Source of the DNA: CAZMVU01 sp964569295
GTDB lineage: Bacteria > Hydrogenedentota > Hydrogenedentia > Hydrogenedentales > JAGMZX01
Assembly: GCA_964569295.1 (NCBI GenBank)
Contig: CAZMVU010000120.1
Span: 1 to 14,605 of the forward strand
DNA length: 14,605 nt
Direction: 5' to 3'
Made by a program: the position numbers and the translations under genes. A model generated the notes under the pieces. The model was given only the letters and a program-made list of their open reading frames with translations, was not told the origin of the DNA and did not search any database. Positions 7,176 to 13,232 of this stretch are shown here, piece by piece. Positions within the stretch are counted from its first letter, which is position 1. Each line of letters begins with the position of its first letter.

Positions 7176-8159
7176 CTAACGCAGGTCGGGCGGGGAGACG
7201 TGCGGTGGCGGGTCAGGGTCGGGCGTCCCTTCCCCCTGCTCGATGAGCCTGAGCACAGCAGCCACATGCTCATCGCGTGGCACGCCGGGCCCCGCATCCA
7301 ACCAGTGAATGCGCTTGTCGGCGCGGAACCAGGAGAGCTGCCGTTTGGCGTAGTGGCGCACATTGCGCTTGATTTCCGCGCACGTCTCATCGAGGGGGGC
7401 GCCCGTCTCCAGGTGGTGGGCCAGTTCCCGGTAGCCGTGCGACTTGAGCCGTTGCAGATGTTCGCCGTGCCCCATGTCCAGCAATGCGCGCGTTTCTTCG
7501 ATCCAGCCGGCGGCAATCTGGGCGTCAACCCGGCGGTTTATGCGCGTATACAGCCAGTCCCGCGGTGTGTTCAGCGCTACCTGCACGTTCGGGATGGCGC
7601 GGGTTTTGCTCCGGTGTTCGCGGTGCAGTTGCGAGAGCGGCGTGCCGGTGAGTTCATGGACCTCGAGGGCGCGCACCACGCGCACGCGATCGTTCGCGCT
7701 CGTGAGGGTCCGCGCGTAGGTTGGATCCACCGCTTGCAGCCTGGCGAAGAGATGCGCGTTGCCGTGGCGATCGGCCTGCGCCTCGAGGCGCGCGCGGATC
7801 TCCGGGTCGCGCGGCGGTCCTTCGAAGAGTCCGTCGATCAACGCATGGATATACAGTCCCGATCCACCCACGACGACCGCCGGTTTCCCAGCGGCGTTGA
7901 GCTGGGCGACGACCGCACGGGCGGCGCGCTGGTAATCCCCCGCAGCCATTTGTTCACTGGGATCGAGAAAACACACGAAGTGGTGGGGCACCCGGGCACG
8001 TTCTTCCGGGGTGGGTGCGGCGGTGCCGATTTCCATGCCGCGGTAGAACTGCTGGGAATCGGCGGAGATGATCTCCGTGTTTAGCCGTTCAGCGAGTGCG
8101 ATGGCGAGCGCCGTTTTCCCCGTGGCCGTCGGCCCGGCCACGGCTATCACCCCGGTCAC
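7176..8159 (-). CDS. miaA: tRNA dimethylallyltransferase
   Basis: A 327-residue enzyme that transfers a dimethylallyl group to N6 of A37 in tRNAs reading UNN codons. The P-loop GPTATGKT is at residues 9-16, followed by ADSQQFYRGMEIGTAAPT (usual form DSRQVYRGMDIGTAKPT), GGSGLYIHALIDGL, NDRVRVVRALEV, the SHGYREL helix and the C-terminal RHYAKRQLSWFR. Length is normal. The start is the GTG at 8157-8159, which overlaps the mutL stop as GTGA and has GGAGG five bases upstream within mutL, indicating translational coupling. The open frame extends upstream to 8450, but that part is an out-of-frame reading of mutL. The last roughly 20 residues are Pro/Asp-rich and look like a disordered tail. Confidence 0.96.
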   Translation of the reverse strand: MTGVIAVAGPTATGKTALAIALAERLNTEIISADSQQFYRGMEIGTAAPTPEERARVPHHFVCFLDPSEQMAAGDYQRAARAVVAQLNAAGKPAVVVGGSGLYIHALIDGLFEGPPRDPEIRARLEAQADRHGNAHLFARLQAVDPTYARTLTSANDRVRVVRALEVHELTGTPLSQLHREHRSKTRAIPNVQVALNTPRDWLYTRINRRVDAQIAAGWIEETRALLDMGHGEHLQRLKSHGYRELAHHLETGAPLDETCAEIKRNVRHYAKRQLSWFRADKRIHWLDAGPGVPRDEHVAAVLRLIEQGEGTPDPDPPPHVSPPDLR

Positions 8160-10174
8160 TGGATCCTCCGAAAGCTCTTTTCCATTTGGTGTTGGGTAAG
8201 CTCGGTGATAATCGGCCGCCCGTGCGGGCAGGTGTAGGGCGGGCGCAACTGGCGGAATCCGTCGATGAGCACCCGGCGTTCCCGGGGCGTGAGCGGATCG
8301 CCTGCGCGCACAGACGCTTTGCAGGCGCGCGTGGCGAGGCGCAGCATGTCTGGATACACGTCTTCGCGGTCGAAGAGATCGCCCTGACCCAACTGGTCCA
8401 GGGCCCGGTAGATAAGGTCGACCACCTCGCGTTCTTCGTACAGGTGGCACACGGCGGTAACCTGGAATGCATTGCCGCCGAAGGGCTCGATCTCGATGCC
8501 AATACGCGAGAAGAGCGCCAGGTTCGATTCGAGCAGCTTCACCTGTGATGGCGCCACCTCGACGATAAGCGGCACGGCCAACTGCTGCGACTCGTACTCT
8601 TGATCGTTGAGCTCCTGCACCAGCGCGTCGTAGTTCAACCGTTCGTGCAGTGCGTGCTGATCGATGATGAGCAGGCGGTCCGCGGTTGGCACCAGCAGAT
8701 ACGTGTCGAACAACTGCATTGCCGCATCAGGCGCATTCTCGATAGGACGGTACCGCGCCTCGGGCGCCACCCCCTCGACTGAAAAACCAGTCCCCGCCGC
8801 GAACTCATCTTGCGTGTCACCCATGAGATCGCGCAGCACCCGCCGTTCCGTGTCCGAATCGACCGCTGGCTCGGGTGGGGTTTCAGGCGCTGCCGCTGCC
8901 GGTTCGGGCGGTTGCGCAGGGTGTGCTTCGACGGTATCGTCCGGCGCAGCATCCCCCGCCGAAACATCGCCCGGCCCGGGCGCTGCCGCCGGGGCGTTGT
9001 CAACCGGCGGTTGTGGCGTGGTGCCGGGGGTATCCTCCGGCGCAGCCGGCATTGCTTCGCGCGGGCGCGTCTCGTGGGCTTGTGCCCGGCTGGCTGGTTC
9101 CAGAAAATCCTGTTGCGCCGTGGTGAATGCCGGCGTTTTCTCTTCCGGCGCGGCCGTTTCTTCCGGGGCGACGGCGGCGAGTTGGGCGCGAACCACCTCG
9201 CGCACGAGCCCCCGGAGCGCGCGCTCATCGCGGAAGCGCACCTCACGCTTGCTCGGGTGAATGTTCACATCCACAAGCCGCGGGTGGGTCTCGAGAAGCA
9301 CCACCCCCACGGGATGCCGCCCGACGGTCACGAGGCCGCGGTAGGCGTCTTGAAAGCCGTACTGGAGCGACCGGTTCACGATGGGCCGCTGGTTCAGGTA
9401 AAAGAGTTGGTGCGAGCGCGCGGACCGGGTGAGGCCGGGTAGCCCGATGTAGCCGTGGAAACGGAACCCGCCGCGTTCAGCATCCAACGGCACAAGGCCG
9501 CGCACAAACGCCATGCTCCACACCATGACAATGCGCTCGCGCACGTTGGCGTTCTGCGGCACGTCGAACAGCAGTTTCTCGTTGTGGTAGAGCTGAAAAC
9601 CGACGCCCTCGCGCGCGAGCGCGTGCCGCTGCACCGCGTCGATGGCGTGGCTCAACTCCGTGGTGATGCCTTTCAGGAACTTCGCGCGCACCGGCGTGTT
9701 GAAGTAAAGCCGGTTCACGCTCACACGCGTGCCGGCCGGCGCCCCGACCTGGCCGACATCGCGTAGAATGCCCCCATCCACGCGAATGCGGGTGGCGTGG
9801 TCGTCTTTCGCACGCCGTGTCACCAGCTCGAACTGGCTCACCGCCGCAATCGACGGCAGCGCCTCGCCCCGAAAGCCCATGGCCAACACGCTCTCGAGAT
9901 CATCCGCCTTGCGGATTTTGCTCGTGGCGTGCCGCTCGATGGCCAACAGCGCATTTTGCTCGGACATGCCGTGGCCGTTGTCCACCACTTCGATGAGCCG
10001 CCGGCCCGCCCCCACCAGGCGCACCACGATACGGGTCGCCCGGGCGTCCAGCGCGTTCTCGACCAGCTCTTTCACCACCGAGGCGGGGCGCTCGACCACC
10101 TCGCCCGCGGCTATCTTGTTCGAGACATCCTCGGGCAGGACACGGACCGGGGCTATGTCTGATCGCGGCGCCAT
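8156..10174 (-). CDS. mutL: DNA mismatch repair protein MutL
   Basis: A 672-residue mismatch repair ATPase that links mismatch recognition by MutS to strand removal. The GHKL ATPase domain (about 1-335) shows NKIAAGEVVERP, the catalytic ELVENALDA (E39, N40), DNGHGM, and GFRGEALPSIAAVS. A long linker (about 335-455) is rich in Pro, Ala and Glu. The C-terminal dimerisation/endonuclease domain has DQHALHERLNYD (505-516), ACKAS near 617 and CPHGRP (649-654), as in MutL proteins that nick DNA themselves. The last acidic residue of the DQHA-x2-E-x4-E motif is Asp (D516) rather than Glu. The start is the ATG at 10174. The open frame reaches 10345 but the extra part has no MutL similarity. No strong Shine-Dalgarno precedes it. 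miaA follows with a GTGA overlap, a common bacterial pairing. Confidence 0.96.
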   Translation of the reverse strand: MAPRSDIAPVRVLPEDVSNKIAAGEVVERPASVVKELVENALDARATRIVVRLVGAGRRLIEVVDNGHGMSEQNALLAIERHATSKIRKADDLESVLAMGFRGEALPSIAAVSQFELVTRRAKDDHATRIRVDGGILRDVGQVGAPAGTRVSVNRLYFNTPVRAKFLKGITTELSHAIDAVQRHALAREGVGFQLYHNEKLLFDVPQNANVRERIVMVWSMAFVRGLVPLDAERGGFRFHGYIGLPGLTRSARSHQLFYLNQRPIVNRSLQYGFQDAYRGLVTVGRHPVGVVLLETHPRLVDVNIHPSKREVRFRDERALRGLVREVVRAQLAAVAPEETAAPEEKTPAFTTAQQDFLEPASRAQAHETRPREAMPAAPEDTPGTTPQPPVDNAPAAAPGPGDVSAGDAAPDDTVEAHPAQPPEPAAAAPETPPEPAVDSDTERRVLRDLMGDTQDEFAAGTGFSVEGVAPEARYRPIENAPDAAMQLFDTYLLVPTADRLLIIDQHALHERLNYDALVQELNDQEYESQQLAVPLIVEVAPSQVKLLESNLALFSRIGIEIEPFGGNAFQVTAVCHLYEEREVVDLIYRALDQLGQGDLFDREDVYPDMLRLATRACKASVRAGDPLTPRERRVLIDGFRQLRPPYTCPHGRPIITELTQHQMEKSFRRIQ

Positions 10175-10178
10175 AAGA

Positions 10179-10217
10179 ACGAATCGGTACCCTGCTGAGA
10201 AAGACGAATCGGTGCCC
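10179..10217. repeat. 14-base direct repeat just upstream of mutL
   Basis: ACGAATCGGTACCC at 10179-10192 recurs as ACGAATCGGTGCCC at 10204-10217: 13 of 14 identical, 25 bases start to start. It begins five bases before the mutL start codon on the minus strand. A 25-base spacing is a little over two helical turns. It could be an operator for a dimeric regulator, or simply a small duplication. Confidence 0.5.
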
Positions 10218-10448
10218 GCGAAGATGCTGAGCCCTATCGTATTCCGTATGTATTGGAACACCCGCCAGCCGGCGGATGCTCTCCGCTTGCGGATGTGGAC
10301 GGCGAAGCGCCCCCAGCCAAGGAGGTGTGCCCGTTCCAATGTCATTGTAAATCAGGGGCGGGGCAAATGGAACCCCGGCCGCCTGTGCATGTGGTGTTTG
10401 TGCTGTTTGGGCGGCGGCTTGCCACCGCGTTTGCGCGCGTGCGGCGCA

Positions 10449-11645
10449 CTACTCCATGCGGTCGTGGCGTATCACGGCGCCGGGCGGGGTGCTCGTGTTC
10501 GGCCAGAACTTGCGGCCGGGGTAGATCGCCGTGTTGATGCCGGTGTGCACATGGTCGCCGATAATGGCCCCGAGCTTTCGGCGGCCGGTGTCGACCAGTT
10601 CGCCATGGATCATGGAGCGAATGTTACGTTGGTCATGCCGCAGGTTCGCCGTGTTCGTGCCGCACCCGAGGTTCACCCCTTCCCCGATGATGCTGTCCCC
10701 GACGTAGTTCTGGTGCGGGGCCTTGGCGCCATTCATAAGGATGCTGCTCTTGATTTCCGAGGCCTGGCCGACCTTGCACCGGTCGCCGACGGTCGCCCCA
10801 AGCCGCAGGTGGCAGTTAGGCCCGATTTCACTTTCCTGGCCGATATACGCCGGCCCTTCGATGACGGCGCCGGGGTGGATCACCGTGCCACGGCCGACAT
10901 ACACCGCACCAAGCAGGTGCGCCCCCGGATGTACGGCGCCCAGCACCTCGGGGCGCAGGAAGTTCTCGAGCCAGAATGCGTTGGCCTCGAGCAGGTGCCA
11001 CGCATAGCCGATCGAAAGGTAATATCCCGAGGCGCGCACCACGCGGAACGCACCCCGTTCGGCCAGGGTTTGTATACCCGAGGTCAGCTCGATCTCGCCG
11101 CGCTCGGCAGGGGGGGTGGCGTGCAATACGTCGAAGATGGCGGGCGTAAACTTGTACGCGCCGATGTTGGCGAGGTTCGAAGCGGGGTTCGCCGGCTTCT
11201 CGACCAAGCGGCGCACGCGGTCGTTGGCATCCACCTCGTAGACGCCGAAACGGCGCGGGTCCGGCACTTCGAGGGCGAGGGCGGCCTGTTCCTGGGCGGC
11301 GAGCGCCTCGAGATCCCGTGGATCGTAGAGGTCATCGCCATTGATCACAAGGAATGGCGCGTCCACGGCGCTGGCGCACTCGAGCACGGCATGGCCCGTG
11401 CCCCGTTGCTCGGATTGGATCACATAGCGTATGGTCAGATCGCGGTAGCGGCTGCCCAGATGGTCGCGGATCATCGCGGCCTTGTATCCCACCACGACCA
11501 CCACTTCGTCCACTACCCCGTGCAGTGCATCCAGTTGCAGCTCGATAAGCGGCCGGTTCATGACGGGCAGCAGCGCCTTGGGCCGGGTAAGTGTGAGGGG
11601 GACCGTGCGGGTCGCTTTGCCCGCCGCCATGATTATCGCTTGCAT
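10449..11645 (-). CDS. GlmU-like bifunctional sugar-1-phosphate nucleotidylyltransferase / acyltransferase
   Basis: A 398-residue two-domain enzyme. Residues about 1-225 form a nucleotidyltransferase domain: MAAGKATRT...PLTLTRPKALLPVMNRP, then EQRGTGHAVLE, VINGDDLYDP and VEKPANPASNLANIGAY. Residues about 240-398 are left-handed beta-helix hexapeptide repeats (VHPGAHLLGAVYVGRGTVIHPGAVI and on). This half keeps the GlmU acetyltransferase pattern: H311 and Y314 in KAPHQNYVGDS, NLGCGTNTANLRHD, and K357 before LGAIIGDHVHTG. The layout resembles the GlmU-like enzymes of archaea and some bacteria more than E. coli GlmU. The likely role is making UDP-GlcNAc or a related nucleotide sugar in the cytoplasm. 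The ATG at 11645 has AAGGA nine bases upstream. The open frame continues to 11708, but family similarity begins at this ATG. It follows the HD-GYP-like gene after 108 bases. Confidence 0.88.
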   Translation of the reverse strand: MQAIIMAAGKATRTVPLTLTRPKALLPVMNRPLIELQLDALHGVVDEVVVVVGYKAAMIRDHLGSRYRDLTIRYVIQSEQRGTGHAVLECASAVDAPFLVINGDDLYDPRDLEALAAQEQAALALEVPDPRRFGVYEVDANDRVRRLVEKPANPASNLANIGAYKFTPAIFDVLHATPPAERGEIELTSGIQTLAERGAFRVVRASGYYLSIGYAWHLLEANAFWLENFLRPEVLGAVHPGAHLLGAVYVGRGTVIHPGAVIEGPAYIGQESEIGPNCHLRLGATVGDRCKVGQASEIKSSILMNGAKAPHQNYVGDSIIGEGVNLGCGTNTANLRHDQRNIRSMIHGELVDTGRRKLGAIIGDHVHTGINTAIYPGRKFWPNTSTPPGAVIRHDRME

Positions 11646-11654
11646 AGGATGAAA

Positions 11655-11683
11655 TCCTTTGTTGGGTGCACCTGCACAAAGGA
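11655..11683 (-). promoter_or_regulatory. Hairpin covering the Shine-Dalgarno of the GlmU-like gene
   Basis: On the minus strand TCCTTTGT (11683-11676) and ACAAAGGA (11662-11655) form a perfect 8-pair stem with a 13-base loop. The 3' arm contains the AAGGA that serves as ribosome-binding site for the ATG at 11645. An inner GTGC-AGGT-GCAC tetraloop hairpin could form instead of the outer stem. This suggests translational control, but no known riboswitch class is recognised. Confidence 0.5.
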
Positions 11684-11697
11684 CAGTGGACCAGCGC

Positions 11698-11718
11698 GGA
11701 TACCGCAAACCGGTATCC
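11698..11718. other. 8-base-pair inverted repeat between the HD-GYP-like and GlmU-like genes
   Basis: GGATACCG (11698-11705) and CGGTATCC (11711-11718) are perfectly complementary around a five-base spacer, CAAAC. No T run follows on the minus strand, so it is not a standard terminator. A protein-binding site or an RNA hairpin in the leader are both possible. Confidence 0.4.
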
Positions 11719-11753
11719 CACCCGCCGCCGGGGCAGCCTCGTCCGCAAACCGC

Positions 11754-12509
11754 CTAGCCGGCCTCCAGCGGTTGGGCCACCCCGTCCGATAGAAACGCGT
11801 CGAGAAGCGCTGGATCGAAATGTTTGCCCCGCTCGCTCTTGAGATGCTCGACAGCTTGCTCGTGGCTGCTGTAGTTCTTCCGGTAGCTGCGCGGGCTGGT
11901 CATGGCGCAGTACACGTCGACAATGCGCATGGCCCGGGCGAGAAGCGGAATTTCCTCGCGTTCCTTGCGTTCGGGATAGCCTGTGCCGTCCCAACATTCG
12001 TGGTGATGTTTTACGATATCCACGCAGTCCGTGAACAGGTCGAGCTCTTGCAGCAAATCCGCGCCCAGCGCCGTGTGCCGCTGCAGGATGATCCACTCGT
12101 CGTAGGTGAGCACGCTCTTCTTGAGCAATATATCGTTGTGGATACGCAGCTTACCGATATCGCGCACGTAGGCGGCGCGCTCGAAGGCCAACGCGTCTGC
12201 CGGTGCGAGTTCGAGGGCCGCGCCGAAGCGCGCGCAATGGGCATGCACCCGGCGGCTGCTTCCCAGCGGCAAAGCCTCGCGCACATCCACGGCGTCGGCG
12301 AGCAACGCCAGGACGGCCTCGGCCCGTTTGCCCAGGGTTTCGGCGGCGGCCAGCAGCGGTTCGGGCTGATCGCCGGCGACGGCGCAGGTGGCCGTGGGCG
12401 GCGGCGCATCCGGATTCCAGATAACGATCTCGACGGGGTGGCCCGCGGCGGCCTGCCGCAATTGGTTGGCGAGCGCTTCCTCACCGGCGATGACGATCCG
12501 TTTCAGCAT
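11754..12509 (-). CDS. HD-GYP-family protein with degenerate metal site
   Basis: A 251-residue protein. Residues about 1-65 are not recognised; they start like a small alpha/beta fold (LKRIVIAGEEALANQL) and could be a worn receiver-like domain. Residues about 66-245 align with the HD-GYP domain, which in active members hydrolyses cyclic di-GMP with a two- or three-metal centre. Conserved parts include DIGKL (117-121), H145, HHECWDGTGYP (169-179), IPLLARAMRIVDVY and TSPRSYRK. Two expected histidines are missing: the HD pair reads RD (R116, D117), and the first helix His of GHSxRV is Ser (GSSRRV, S84). Catalysis is therefore doubtful, and a c-di-GMP-sensing or scaffold role is possible. The ATG at 12509 has GAGGAG six bases upstream, ruling out the longer frame to 12563. 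It probably shares a transcript with the GlmU-like gene. Confidence 0.85.
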   Translation of the reverse strand: MLKRIVIAGEEALANQLRQAAAGHPVEIVIWNPDAPPPTATCAVAGDQPEPLLAAAETLGKRAEAVLALLADAVDVREALPLGSSRRVHAHCARFGAALELAPADALAFERAAYVRDIGKLRIHNDILLKKSVLTYDEWIILQRHTALGADLLQELDLFTDCVDIVKHHHECWDGTGYPERKEREEIPLLARAMRIVDVYCAMTSPRSYRKNYSSHEQAVEHLKSERGKHFDPALLDAFLSDGVAQPLEAG

Positions 12510-12553
12510 GGCGTGCTCCTCGTTTTTGCATGCACTCAGGCGGTCTTGGGCCA

Positions 12554-12562
12554 AGAATAGCA
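12554..12562 (-). promoter_or_regulatory. Candidate extended -10 for the HD-GYP-like gene
   Basis: The minus strand reads TGCTATTCT, matching the TGnTATnnT extended -10 pattern, 45 bases before the ATG at 12509. No -35 box at a suitable distance was found. Confidence 0.25.
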
Positions 12563-12842
12563 TGCCTTCAGCCAGCGGGTGCTATCCGCTCGTGCCTGGC
12601 ATCATCCTAGCCAAGCACCGCCGGTAAGGGCAAGGCCGCCGGTGTCCGCTTCGCCGTTTGCATGTTCCGCACGAATTGCTTTCTAATCGTAACCGGCCTT
12701 TGGAGCAGAAGTGTCCAGGGCAATCGTTGAAAACCCGCTTCCAAAATATGCCTGGTTGGGGGTTGAACGCCGGTGTTACTGGCAGGGCAGGCAAAAAGAA
12801 AGGGTGCAGTTCTGACATTACCGCTTCGCAGCATAAGTGAAG

Positions 12843-12896
12843 CAAACAAAGGGACTGTCCTCGCGAGTCCGCGAGCAGGGACTGTCCCTTTCTTTG
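12843..12896. repeat. Hairpin 1 of the repeat cluster
   Basis: The arms 12843-12860 and 12879-12896 pair with two mismatches. The interior offers a further hairpin, CTCGCG (12860-12865) with CGCGAG (12870-12875) around AGTC. Transcribed in either direction this would be a very stable structure. On the plus strand the 3' arm ends CCCTTTCTTTG, only weakly terminator-like. Confidence 0.6.
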
Positions 12897-12940
12897 CGGG
12901 CCCCTCGTGTAAAAGGTCACGAAATTTTTCTATCGGGGCC

Positions 12941-13004
12941 GCAAAACCCGGGACCGACCCGTCTCGCTCGGGAACGCGCTCGCTTGCGTCCGTCCCGGTT
13001 TTGC
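12941..13004. repeat. Hairpin 2 of the repeat cluster
   Basis: GCAAAACCCGGGACCGAC (12941-12958) is complementary to GTCCGTCCCGGTTTTGC (12988-13004) with one bulge and one mismatch. The 29-base interior is itself rich in CGCTCG-like words. It shares the core of hairpin 1. Confidence 0.6.
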
Positions 13005-13092
13005 TGACTATCATACGTTGTGTTCGGAAGATGTTCAGCGGTAATGCGAGAGTTGCACCCAAAAGAAACGGGCCTGTCCCTGGTTTTGCGGG

Positions 13093-13136
13093 CTTACGGA
13101 AAAGCGCTGCTGTTTTTCCAGAATTACGCAAGTAAG
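13093..13136. other. Imperfect inverted repeat next to the repeat cluster
   Basis: CTTAC (13093-13097) pairs with GTAAG (13132-13136), and GGAAAA (13098-13103) pairs with TTTTCC (13114-13119), the two stems separated by an unpaired stretch on one side. It adjoins the last copy of the core repeat and may be part of the same element. Confidence 0.35.
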
Positions 13137-13232
13137 GGTATTGGGCCCTGCGTCCGCCTTCGTGCAGACCCTGCCCCTTCGCCAAGGCGCTACGAAGGAC
13201 ACGCCGGCCAGATAAGCAGGAGAACGGCAACC

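Larger units (their letters stand above)
12789..13093. repeat. Cluster of alternating-orientation hairpin repeats with GTCCC-n4-TTTGC core
   Basis: A 13-14-base core occurs five times. Forward: GTCCCTTTCTTTGC (12884-12897), GTCCCGGTTTTGC (12992-13004), GTCCCTGGTTTTGC (13076-13089). Inverted: GCAAACAAAGGGAC (12842-12855), GCAAAACCCGGGAC (12941-12954). Decayed inverted copies seem to start near 12790 and 13059. Two inverted-forward pairs face each other and form hairpins (12843-12896 and 12941-13004). The 24 bases at 12878-12901 and 13070-13093 match at 20 positions. It is not a CRISPR array: spacing is irregular and the orientation alternates. Translated, the units give the GTVP/GTGPF-like peptides that make shadow frames look repetitive. 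Confidence 0.65.
12563..13232. other. Long intergenic region between divergent genes
   Basis: About 670 bases with no gene I can support. Reading frames on both strands cross it, but they have no recognisable domain, no ribosome-binding site of note and biased repetitive content. The part from about 12,790 to 13,136 is a cluster of short inverted repeats, listed separately. The rest (12563-12780 and 13137-13232) shows nothing beyond the candidate promoter of the HD-GYP-like gene and the ribosome-binding site of the gene at 13233. Confidence 0.6.

Noticed and set aside
8160..8450. 97-residue N-terminal extension of miaA
   Set aside because: It is an out-of-frame reading of the mutL 3' end. 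The GTG at 8159 with GGAGG fits the family start.
9729..11792. 687-residue open frame on the plus strand
   Set aside because: Antisense to mutL and the GlmU-like gene, both strongly supported. It crosses their gap without any start signal and has no recognisable domain.
12842..13093. Repeat cluster as a CRISPR array
   Set aside because: Copies alternate in orientation, vary in spacing from about 30 to 85 bases and differ in sequence; no uniform spacers and no cas genes.
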